Assembly: GCA_943842425.1 (NCBI GenBank)
Contig: CALTBR010000003.1
Coordinates: forward strand, 434,001-498,000
Direction: 5' to 3'
DNA length: 64,000 bases
Source of the DNA: UBA974 sp002292405
GTDB lineage: Bacteria; Bacteroidota; Bacteroidia; Flavobacteriales_D; Sanyastnellaceae
Shown: positions 44,929 to 53,363 of the stretch, piece after piece
How the letters are laid out: each line of letters opens with the position of its first letter
Numbering within the stretch: position 1 is the first letter of the stretch
Position numbers and translations under genes: made by a program
The notes under the pieces: model-generated
The model's database searches: none
The model's input: only the letters and a program-made list of their open reading frames with translations
Told to the model about the DNA's origin: nothing

Positions 44929-47900
44929 TTAGCAACTAGTGCCAAACGCTGCAAGTAATAGCAATATATCTTGAACGTTCGTTGCATCGTCATCATTGAT
45001 ATCAACTGAACATCCTGACGTGCAACCGAACTCTCCTAGAAGAACAAGGATGTCCGCTACAGATATAACACCATCTCCGTTGACGTCCTCTGGGCAGTCA
45101 CAAGACTCAAATTCACAAGAACCATCGTCCATTGTCGCTTCAGCGTCATAGTTGCATGCAGTGTCGTCCATACAACCAGCACAAGACTGCATTTCACATG
45201 AACCATCCTCAATTACTGCTGATGGATCGTAGTTACAAGCCATATCGTCTGTACATCCTGAACAAGACGTGTATTCACACGAACCATCATCTGTGTTTGC
45301 TCCAGCATCGTAGTTACAAGCTCCTTGGTCTATACAACCTAAGACTTCAACAAATTCACCAGGACAAATACCACCTAAGATAAATGTTGCGTCATAATCC
45401 GATCCTGTTGATGTTTGCCAACCATTGACAATCGTTACAGTCCACACGCCATCTCCTGAAACTCCAGCTGAAGATAAATCTACTTCTAAAGTGTATGTCC
45501 CTGTAACATCAGCATACCATGTGTCTGGATAGAAAACTGTATAATCTCCCAGGTTTGTGCAAGCTCCACTAGCATAGTTATAACCTCCAAATTCTATGCA
45601 AGAACCATCAGGAGCTCCTATTTGAACTAACATGTCGGCAGGCCAGCTACCATTCCCTAGACTAGTCCAATTAAGATTGATAGTAACAGTGGTTAACGTT
45701 CCTGCTCCTGTAACTTCTGATACCTCAGAACTTTCCATTCCGAGAAGACCAGCTGCTACAATAGAAGCTTCCACTTCACATCCACATCCAAATACTGGGT
45801 CGGGTGAGATACAGCTTCCATCATCTATAGATGCTGAAGGATCATAGTTACATGCTGTCATGTCCATACATCCATTACAATCGAAGTTACAAGAGCCATC
45901 ATCCAAAGTTGCATCAGCGTTATAGTTACAAGCAGATTCATCTGTACAACCTGTTTGACCTGCCCCTGCACAGAAAGGTGTCGATTCACTTTCAGCAAAC
46001 TCTCCTCCGGATACAACAACCTCACCCTGAACTAAGAGTTCATATGAACCTGTTCCATATCCGCAGCAAACTCCATCTCCAAAAGAATCAAACAATGTGA
46101 ATGTATAACATCCTTCGTCCACACAAATAACTTCTTGAATTTGCGTTGCTATCTCCGAATAAGGACCCCCAGAAGCAACGGCACCGCCATTAGCATCGAC
46201 CAAGGTCCATGTGGTCTCTCCTGGATAGTTATCCGTTAAAAGATTAAGGGTAACACCTGAACCACCTATAATACAAGAACCATCATCTATAGAAGCTGTA
46301 GGGTCGTAGTTACAAGCTTCTGCATTTGTACATCCAGTACAAGATGAGTTATCGCCACCACAAACTCCACAATCGTCATTATCTAAACAAGAGCCGTCGT
46401 CTTGAGTTGCGAACTCATCGTAGTTACATGCTGTCATGTCCATACAACCATTACAATCGAAGTTACAAGAGCCATCGTCTATAGAAGCATTAGTGTCATA
46501 GTTACAAGCAGCAGAATCAGTACATCCGAAACCACATGAATCTACATTGATAGAGAAATAATCCTCTCCTGTAGTGGATCCATCACCGACAACAGCGCTA
46601 TCAAGATCACCAGAAATAATAACTGTGGAAGTCGCAATATCTGTAATCGTGTAGGTTGCTCCATTCCATCCGTCTCCAAAGCTATCACCCATAGAAAGAA
46701 CGTAGCATCCGTCTCCAATACATAAGTCTTGTGAAACCGCTCCACCACTAGCCACAGATGTTCCGTCTAAAGTGATATTCCAAGATATCTCATCATCCCA
46801 TGTACCACCACCTACTGAAATATTTACACCATTTCCGTAGATACAGCTATCGTCTTCAATCGTATTTCCTGAGTCATAATTGCATGCTTCTGCATCTGTA
46901 CATCCAGTGCAAGAAGAATTATCCCCTCCACATACTTCACAAAGATCGAAATACTGACAATTTCCATTATCAGTAATCGCTTCTGGGCTATAATTACATG
47001 CCATTGGATCTGTACAACCTAAGTCAGGATTACAGTTCTCCATAGCCATAATAATAGAGTTGTTGACGTTTAGACGACCACCTGTAACAGTCTCAGGACC
47101 TAGCTGAGCAATTTGATCAACACCGTCGAATATAAATGAACGAACTAAGTCTGCAGTAGCTTGAGGGGATGTTAATGCATTTGATGCAAGGTCTGCACAA
47201 GGTGAACTGTAAACAAGAGCTATAGCTCCTGCAACACAAGGACTTGCAAAAGAAGTTCCAGAAGTATTAGAATAACCTCCTCCGAGAGAAGGAAGATATA
47301 CACTTTCTCCTGGCGCACCTAAATCAATCGTAGTAGCTCCGTAGGCAGAGAATGTTCTTTGGTCTTGGTTATTCGTTGCAGTTACAGCTACCATATAGTC
47401 TGAACTACAACCAGTAGGCATATCACCAACAGCATCAATGTCAAACTGAGCATTTGCTGTTGCGCCACAATTGAGTATTCCAACTGCACCTAAATCGTCG
47501 TAGTAAGCACACCATACTGGGTAATTAGCAGGATTTCCTTGGTCAATTCCCCAAGAAGCATTCGTTGCAACAACGAAAGCACCTAAAGCACCATTAGACG
47601 TATTGTATAAGTTACGCATTGCATGTGGATAGCTATAAGCTTCAACAACACCAGCATCCGTTAATCCTCCAAATTCAACATGCATAAGACCTACGCTCCA
47701 GTTAACTCCTGCTCCACCGTTAGAGTTGTTTCCTGTAGCGCCTATCATACCACTAACTGCTGTACCGTGAGAAGCTGGAGAAATTCCATCACTGTTAGAC
47801 GATGTATTCCAACCATGGTAATCATCAACATAGCCATTGCCATCATCATCTATTCCATTTCCATCAATTTCATGAGGATTTGTCCAGTGGTTGTCATTTA

Positions 47901-48420
47901 AGTCTGGGTGAGAATAATCACCTCCTTCCATAACACATACAACAATTCTATCTCCATTGGCAGTATATCCACCTGTAGAAACGTCCCAAGCCTCATCACT
48001 GTCTATATCATGATCACCTCCTTCTACGTGATGCCATTGCTGATTAAAACTAGGATCATTAGGTGTTGTAGCTCTGTTTTCAACATAATGATTAAACTGA
48101 ACTGCTCGAACAGAAGAGTCCTTCTCTAATTCTCGGAGAATTAATTCTACATCATGAAAATTTTGATTAAATCTAAAAAGATAGATATTAGAAAGATCCG
48201 AAAGTTGTTTCACCACTTTAAGCCCAGACTTCTTTTGGTCAACCGCTGAGTGATTGTTTACAAATTTTTGGACATTAGCCTTTGCATTAAACATTACAAT
48301 AATCTCGCCGGGGACCAACTCGCCGGGAACACCTGTTAAAGGTGTTTTTTGAGCCATTACAGACATCGAAACAATCGACACCATAAATGCTAGGGATAAT
48401 AAAGTCGCTTTAATATTCAT
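44929..48420 (-). CDS. Subtilisin-like (S8) secreted protein with ten GCTD repeats and dockerin-like C-terminus
   Basis: A 1163-residue exported protein from the ATG at 48420 (MNIKATLL; a TTG four codons upstream is less likely). It has a signal peptide (about 1-24) and an S8 peptidase domain (about 100-450). The catalytic Asp position is Glu: VMEGGDYSHPDL (Glu165), whereas His218 (SHGTAVSG) and Ser390 (SGTSFASP) are intact. The rest holds ten GCTDxxACNYDxxATxDDGSC units, two beta-rich segments with DSFGDG motifs and one proprotein-convertase-like beta-sandwich (about 885-1005). The last 60 residues hold two dockerin-like DINDDD/VQDILLLLAAFG repeats. It may be a very slow or inactive protease. 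Confidence 0.83.
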   Translation of the reverse strand: MNIKATLLSLAFMVSIVSMSVMAQKTPLTGVPGELVPGEIIVMFNAKANVQKFVNNHSAVDQKKSGLKVVKQLSDLSNIYLFRFNQNFHDVELILRELEKDSSVRAVQFNHYVENRATTPNDPSFNQQWHHVEGGDHDIDSDEAWDVSTGGYTANGDRIVVCVMEGGDYSHPDLNDNHWTNPHEIDGNGIDDDGNGYVDDYHGWNTSSNSDGISPASHGTAVSGMIGATGNNSNGGAGVNWSVGLMHVEFGGLTDAGVVEAYSYPHAMRNLYNTSNGALGAFVVATNASWGIDQGNPANYPVWCAYYDDLGAVGILNCGATANAQFDIDAVGDMPTGCSSDYMVAVTATNNQDQRTFSAYGATTIDLGAPGESVYLPSLGGGYSNTSGTSFASPCVAGAIALVYSSPCADLASNALTSPQATADLVRSFIFDGVDQIAQLGPETVTGGRLNVNNSIIMAMENCNPDLGCTDPMACNYSPEAITDNGNCQYFDLCEVCGGDNSSCTGCTDAEACNYDSGNTIEDDSCIYGNGVNISVGGGTWDDEISWNITLDGTSVASGGAVSQDLCIGDGCYVLSMGDSFGDGWNGATYTITDIATSTVIISGDLDSAVVGDGSTTGEDYFSINVDSCGFGCTDSAACNYDTNASIDDGSCNFDCNGCMDMTACNYDEFATQDDGSCLDNDDCGVCGGDNSSCTGCTNAEACNYDPTASIDDGSCIIGGSGVTLNLLTDNYPGETTWTLVDANGGAVASGGPYSEIATQIQEVICVDEGCYTFTLFDSFGDGVCCGYGTGSYELLVQGEVVVSGGEFAESESTPFCAGAGQTGCTDESACNYNADATLDDGSCNFDCNGCMDMTACNYDPSASIDDGSCISPDPVFGCGCEVEASIVAAGLLGMESSEVSEVTGAGTLTTVTINLNWTSLGNGSWPADMLVQIGAPDGSCIEFGGYNYASGACTNLGDYTVFYPDTWYADVTGTYTLEVDLSSAGVSGDGVWTVTIVNGWQTSTGSDYDATFILGGICPGEFVEVLGCIDQGACNYDAGANTDDGSCEYTSCSGCTDDMACNYDPSAVIEDGSCEMQSCAGCMDDTACNYDAEATMDDGSCEFESCDCPEDVNGDGVISVADILVLLGEFGCTSGCSVDINDDDATNVQDILLLLAAFGTSC

Positions 48421-48527
48421 AGAACTATGCAAATAGGTAAAACTTAAAATATAATTAAAAGGCTTAGATAATCCAAATCCAGTTTTAAGACGTCCTTAAA
48501 TATAAAAGGTTGCATACCCTCAATTAT

Positions 48528-51500
48528 TTATGAAAATGAAGAAGTTAAGACGTTTAAAATCTCAGTTGCAGAAGTGGTAAGAGGAGTTCCTGGACCGAAA
48601 ACACCCACAACTCCCATATCGTAAAGTGAATCACAATCACTCGGAGGAATGACACCACCAGCAACGACTAAAATATCTGAGCGATTAAGGTCTGCAAGAG
48701 CCTTTATCAAAGCCGGTATTAAAGTGAGGTGACCGGCAGCTAAAGTAGAGATACCTATTATGTGGACATCGTTCTCAACTCCTTGACGTGCAACTTCTTC
48801 AGGAGTAGAAAAAAGTGGGCCTAGGTCAACATCGAATCCGAGATCAGCAAAAGCAGAGGCGACGACTTTAGCACCTCTATCATGACCATCCTGGCCTACT
48901 TTAGCGACTAAAATACGAGGGCGTCGTCCAGCCAATTTTGCAAAATTATGGGACAGAGATAAGGTTTTATTAAAATCACTGCGGTTATTCATCTCTTTTG
49001 AAAATACTCCACTCACCCTTCTGTCAGTGGGTTTAAATCGTCCGAACTCCTTCTCTAACGCATCACTTATCTCACCTAAGGTAGCTCTATTACGAGCAGC
49101 ATCAACAGCTAAAGCTAATAAGTTGCCAGAAGACTTAGCTCCTTCATTCAGTGAATTTAAAGAAGAAATAACAGCGTCAGTATTCCGAGTAGATTTAATT
49201 TGTGCGAGCTTAGAAAGCTGCGATTCGCGCACAGCAGAAGCGTCGACATTTAAAAAATCAATATCACCTTCATCAGAAGACACTTTGTACATATTCACAC
49301 CTATGATACGGTCTATTCCGCTATCTATTCGAGCTTGTTTTCGAGCTGCGGCTTCTTCGATTCTAAGTTTAGGAAGACCCACTTCTATAGCCTTAGACAT
49401 CCCTCCAAGCTCGAAAATTTCATCCATAAGTTCAGAAGCTCTACAAGCGATAGATTCTGTAAGAAATTCCATCAAACGGCTCCCATCCCAAGGATCGACA
49501 GCAGCGGTATACCCCGCCTCTACTTGCAATAAAAGCTGAGTATTTCTAGCTATTCTAGCTGAATCATCTGTAGGTAAAGCAATTGCTTCGTCTAAAGAGT
49601 TTGTATGTAGAGACTGTGTCCCTCCGAAAGTGGCAGATAAGGCCTCGATTGCGGTTCGTGCAACGTTATTCCAAGGGTCCTGAGCAGTGAGTGACCATCC
49701 CGAGGTTTGGGTGTGGGTCCTGAGCATAGAAGATCGAGGGTCTGATGGATTGAATTCTGCCATCTTTTCAGCCCAAAGAATTCTTGCCGCCCTCATCTTC
49801 GCAATCTCCATCGTGTGATGCATTCCGTTGGCCCAAAAGAAACTCAATCGAGGGGCGAATGAATCCACTTCTAACCCCGCCTCTATCCCAGCTCGCACGT
49901 ATTCCAGTCCGTCAGCCAGTGTGTAAGCTAGTTCGAGTTCTGGAGTTGCGCCAGCCTCCTGCATATGATACCCTGAAATACTAATGGAATTAAAGCGAGG
50001 CATATTCGAGGCAGTGTACTTAAAAATATCCGACACAATCCTCATTGATGGCTCGGGGGGATATATAAATGTATTTCGAACCATAAACTCCTTGAGAATA
50101 TCGTTTTGGATTGTTCCAGATAATTTCTCCTGACTCACTCCTTGTTCTTCGGCGGCAACGATATAGAAAGCGAGGATAGGTAAAACAGCTCCGTTCATCG
50201 TCATACTAACAGACATCTTATCTAGGGGAATGCCGTCGAAAAGGATTTTCATGTCCTCTACACTATCTATTGCAACACCAGCTTTTCCTACATCACCTGT
50301 CACTCGAGGGTGGTCACTATCGTAACCTCTGTGGGTGGGCAAGTCAAAGGCAACGGATAACCCCTTTTGGCCTGCAGAAAGATTGCGACGATAAAACGCG
50401 TTAGATTTCTGAGCCGTGGAGAACCCGGCGTACTGACGGATGGTCCAAGGGCGACTTGCATACATCGTGGGATAAGGCCCTCCGAGATATGGCGGCAACC
50501 CTGGCTTATATATTTCGTGAGAAAGCTTGGATGTATTTGTCGCAGGAAATGAAATGGGAATATCTATCCCCTCGGCTGTTCCAACTGTTTTGATCTCAGA
50601 TAATGCAGAAGATTTGGCTGAATATAGCTTTTCTGATTGGATGTTCGCAGGAGTTGGAGTGATTTTCTCCACCTGAGAATGGTTAAGGAGGTAAAATAGA
50701 TCTTCTGGATTTTCAGAGAGTACCTCTTCTCCCCTTTTTGATCCCTGAGGAACGAATACTGGAGCTGAAAGCCAAACTCTACGCCCCTGCAACGTGGCAT
50801 CGTTCCACTCCTTTAGCGAAGTCATTTTTTTTGATCTAGAAAGTGATTCAGTAGCGTACCATCTCGTTGCACAGTCTAAGTGATGGCTGCCTCCCATGGG
50901 ATCGTCCGTTCTTCCAAGCATAGCTTCATCGCGAAGGATGTGTTGGATATTTCTAGACCAACGTATAGCCTGCTCGCTTGCAACGCTGTCATCTTCAGCA
51001 GGGGCAATAAAATCATGGCGTCTCACCTCAATACTGTCAGCCCCACCAAGAACAGCTCCGTACGCCATTATAGTGTGTCGAAGAAGATTGTCTTCGATGA
51101 TATCGCTCACTCCATAAATAGAGGTGGTGCGAGATTCTATCCACAAGGGAGCAGATTCAGGATCACATCCGAGCTCTTCAATCATGGTTGCAAATGCAAC
51201 TCTAAGACCGCGAATAGCAGCGGCTGTTGAGATAATATCTGTCGTGCTCGCTAGGCGGATTGTGCAACGGGAGGCGGCCTCATGTAAAGTTTGGCCTGCA
51301 GAAAGGAGAGTCTGAATACCCCACTTCGCTGCATTTATAGAAAGAGCAATCGCATCGAGGGGCAACATCCCTCTGTCTTGCCAAACCGAAGCGTCAACTC
51401 CCCATGTCGAGAAATTAGGGAAGGCAGCGTTCCAAGCTTCTACATGGCGAAGAAATTTCGAAGGATCCGCTTTAGGTAGTTCACGACCTAGATCCCAAGT

Positions 51501-51959
51501 AGAAGAACCCTGCATATTTTCGCGCGACTCACCAGCCCATTTCACCACTGCCCGAAGGGCTCCAACAGTCTCATAACCATCTATATGTAGGGAAACCATT
51601 TCAGGATTCACATCACAAAGCATATCACGAAGAGCTTGACCATCAGCCAAATGAGCATCTGTTCTAACGCTCTCAACTCCATGGGCAAGCCCTATCATCA
51701 AAGATTTCTTAGTTGAAAACGTCGATGTAATTTCCCAAGCGTGACCTAAATCAGACCTTAAAGAAACGTGTTTAGGAGGCAAAACTAAAGGACTATCTGG
51801 TTCAGGAACAAGCATTGGCAAAGGCATGCCGTCAAATCGAGCACCTTCTAAATCGCTCAGACACTTACCCTTTAAAGAAGCCTCAGCTTTCTCTCTCCAC
51901 ATTGAGTAGTCAACACCAATAAAAATTCCCGAATTCTTTTTCACACTGTAAAAATACAT
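48528..51959 (-). CDS. Methylmalonyl-CoA mutase, fused small (truncated) and large subunit
   Basis: Adenosylcobalamin enzyme interconverting methylmalonyl-CoA and succinyl-CoA. The 1143 residues hold two TIM-barrel parts. Residues about 20-420 resemble the small (MutA-like) subunit barrel, ending near WYATESLSRS. Residues about 445-1143 are a complete large (MutB-like) subunit with PGLPPYLGGPYPTMYASRPW, QNDILKEFMVRNT, and the C-terminal B12 domain with VGQDGHDRGAKVV and ISTLAAGH. The small half lacks its C-terminal B12-like domain (family members are normally about 620 residues). The start at 51959 is not certain; an ATG 57 nt further in would remove part of the N-terminal VDYSMWREKA segment. 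Confidence 0.9.
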   Translation of the reverse strand: MYFYSVKKNSGIFIGVDYSMWREKAEASLKGKCLSDLEGARFDGMPLPMLVPEPDSPLVLPPKHVSLRSDLGHAWEITSTFSTKKSLMIGLAHGVESVRTDAHLADGQALRDMLCDVNPEMVSLHIDGYETVGALRAVVKWAGESRENMQGSSTWDLGRELPKADPSKFLRHVEAWNAAFPNFSTWGVDASVWQDRGMLPLDAIALSINAAKWGIQTLLSAGQTLHEAASRCTIRLASTTDIISTAAAIRGLRVAFATMIEELGCDPESAPLWIESRTTSIYGVSDIIEDNLLRHTIMAYGAVLGGADSIEVRRHDFIAPAEDDSVASEQAIRWSRNIQHILRDEAMLGRTDDPMGGSHHLDCATRWYATESLSRSKKMTSLKEWNDATLQGRRVWLSAPVFVPQGSKRGEEVLSENPEDLFYLLNHSQVEKITPTPANIQSEKLYSAKSSALSEIKTVGTAEGIDIPISFPATNTSKLSHEIYKPGLPPYLGGPYPTMYASRPWTIRQYAGFSTAQKSNAFYRRNLSAGQKGLSVAFDLPTHRGYDSDHPRVTGDVGKAGVAIDSVEDMKILFDGIPLDKMSVSMTMNGAVLPILAFYIVAAEEQGVSQEKLSGTIQNDILKEFMVRNTFIYPPEPSMRIVSDIFKYTASNMPRFNSISISGYHMQEAGATPELELAYTLADGLEYVRAGIEAGLEVDSFAPRLSFFWANGMHHTMEIAKMRAARILWAEKMAEFNPSDPRSSMLRTHTQTSGWSLTAQDPWNNVARTAIEALSATFGGTQSLHTNSLDEAIALPTDDSARIARNTQLLLQVEAGYTAAVDPWDGSRLMEFLTESIACRASELMDEIFELGGMSKAIEVGLPKLRIEEAAARKQARIDSGIDRIIGVNMYKVSSDEGDIDFLNVDASAVRESQLSKLAQIKSTRNTDAVISSLNSLNEGAKSSGNLLALAVDAARNRATLGEISDALEKEFGRFKPTDRRVSGVFSKEMNNRSDFNKTLSLSHNFAKLAGRRPRILVAKVGQDGHDRGAKVVASAFADLGFDVDLGPLFSTPEEVARQGVENDVHIIGISTLAAGHLTLIPALIKALADLNRSDILVVAGGVIPPSDCDSLYDMGVVGVFGPGTPLTTSATEILNVLTSSFS

Positions 51960-51978
51960 AAGTAAAGGGGTTCAAGAG

Positions 51979-51986
51979 TAGATTTG
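51979..51986 (+). promoter_or_regulatory. Perfect -7 box placed 4 nt before ATG
   Basis: TAGATTTG is a full match to TAnnTTTG and ends 4 nt before the ATG at 51991, predicting a leaderless mRNA. Confidence 0.6.
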
Positions 51987-51990
51987 TTTT

Positions 51991-52491
51991 ATGGGAAATC
52001 TTCCTCCACGCTGCAAAGCAATTTTTCTTGATAGAGACGGAATTATCAACCACGATCCGGGTGATTACACCAGAAACATAAGTGAATTCACTCTACTACC
52101 CTCCGTGCTTTATTCTTTGAAAATACTTGTGGAGCGGGGATTTGTTTTAATCCTCATCACGAACCAAGGCGGAATTGCTAAAGGGATTTACACTCACGAT
52201 GATGTCTCTGAAATCCACACATATTTAAAAGAAATATGTAAAAAAAACGGCACCCCTATCCGAGACATCTACTACAGCCCACATCATGAAATCACTGGCA
52301 AATCTCTGAGTCGCAAGCCTGGATCTATGATGATAGAGAGAGCTATTGCTAGGTATAACATTGACCCCAAGACATCGTGGATGGTGGGCGACAAGCAGCG
52401 TGATCTAGATTGCGCTGCCCCGCTTGGTGTTCCTGGTGTTCTTATACCCACAAACGAACCGTTACAAGATTTTCTGCATTTACTCGTTTAA
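51991..52491 (+). CDS. HAD-IIIA phosphatase, GmhB-like
   Basis: A 166-residue cytoplasmic phosphatase. The HAD motifs are all present: FLDRDGIIN (Asp nucleophile and general acid, residues about 12-20), LITNQGG (motif II), SRKPGSMM (motif III Lys) and MVGDKQRDLDCA (motif IV). It resembles D,D-heptose 1,7-bisphosphate phosphatase (GmhB) and histidinol-phosphatase, but the zinc-binding Cys/His loop of GmhB is absent (YYSPHHEITG carries no cysteine). The substrate is therefore uncertain: LPS heptose precursor, or another sugar or histidinol phosphate. It has its own leaderless promoter and sits 26 nt before the aminotransferase gene. Confidence 0.8.
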   Translation: MGNLPPRCKAIFLDRDGIINHDPGDYTRNISEFTLLPSVLYSLKILVERGFVLILITNQGGIAKGIYTHDDVSEIHTYLKEICKKNGTPIRDIYYSPHHEITGKSLSRKPGSMMIERAIARYNIDPKTSWMVGDKQRDLDCAAPLGVPGVLIPTNEPLQDFLHLLV

Positions 52492-52505
52492 ATCTCTAAA
52501 GCCTC

Positions 52506-52513
52506 TAAATTTA
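52506..52513 (+). promoter_or_regulatory. -7 box placed 4 nt before ATG
   Basis: TAAATTTA (one mismatch from TAnnTTTG) ends 4 nt before the ATG at 52518. A TTTA at 52479-52482 may serve as -33. Confidence 0.5.
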
Positions 52514-52517
52514 CACA

Positions 52518-53363
52518 ATGCACAAACCGCATCAATATTTAGTAGACGGAGTGGTTACTGAAGTTAATTCTATGCCAAACGGCTATAATTCTCGCGGTTT
52601 TCTTTACGCCGATGGATTTTTTGAGACACTCAGAATCATTGATGGTAGGATTCCTCTTTTAGATCTCCACTTTGGGAGAATCACTGACAGCCTTGCTGCG
52701 TATAAACTCAAGGCCCCAGATAGCTTAAATCTGCCTGAATTAGAAACGTCTATATTGAAGTTCGCAACTTCAATGGGGCTTGAGAATCATGGGCGAGTAA
52801 GGATGACTATATATCGCTCTGGAAATGGCAAATACTTACCTCAGTCCAATACAGCAAGCTGGTTAGCAACTATTGAAAGACCTTCAACGGACAAGTTTGA
52901 GCTTAATGAAAAAGGAATAAGTATAGGGATTTTTGAGGAATTTTCTAAAACAGTTGATAAATTTTCAAACTTTAAAAACCTCCACTGCCAAATCTCAATT
53001 CAAGCTTCTATTTTCGCACAAGAAAAGAAATTTAGCGACGTCCTTGTTTTAAATTCAAATCACGAAATTATTGAATCTACGTACTCAAATGTATTTCTCG
53101 TAAAAGATGGGGCGCTTTATACACCTAAGCTTTCAGCCGGTCCAGTGGGTGGCGTTATGAGAGCCGCAGTAATCAACCTCGCTATTGAACTCGGTGTGAA
53201 AGTTTATGAATGTAACCTCCATGCACAAGAATTACTTAAAGCGGATGAGGTCTTTTTAACGAATGCCGTTTCTGGAATTCAGTGGGTAGCAAGCTATAGA
53301 ACGAAGAGGTACTTCAACAATACTGCCAACACACTTCTAAAGGCGTTCAACTCGCGGATCTAA
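52518..53363 (+). CDS. Class IV aminotransferase
   Basis: A 281-residue PLP enzyme of the fold type IV class (branched-chain aminotransferase, D-amino-acid aminotransferase or aminodeoxychorismate lyase). Visible features are the N-terminal GFLYADGFFETLR (residues about 27-39), the Lys-bearing FSNFKNLHCQIS at about residue 155, IESTYSNVFLV with the conserved Glu and the C-terminal GGVMRAAVI. The sequence does not decide between 4-amino-4-deoxychorismate lyase (PabC), which would fit folate synthesis with folP nearby, and a branched-chain aminotransferase. The 3' end overlaps the convergent permease gene by 27 bp. Confidence 0.83.
   Translation: MHKPHQYLVDGVVTEVNSMPNGYNSRGFLYADGFFETLRIIDGRIPLLDLHFGRITDSLAAYKLKAPDSLNLPELETSILKFATSMGLENHGRVRMTIYRSGNGKYLPQSNTASWLATIERPSTDKFELNEKGISIGIFEEFSKTVDKFSNFKNLHCQISIQASIFAQEKKFSDVLVLNSNHEIIESTYSNVFLVKDGALYTPKLSAGPVGGVMRAAVINLAIELGVKVYECNLHAQELLKADEVFLTNAVSGIQWVASYRTKRYFNNTANTLLKAFNSRI

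Noticed and set aside
49027..49539. 170-residue antisense frame inside the methylmalonyl-CoA mutase gene
   Set aside because: Shadow of the strongly conserved mutase coding sequence on the other strand.
50880..51230. 116-residue antisense frame inside the mutase gene
   Set aside because: Same reason: shadow frame with no family signal.
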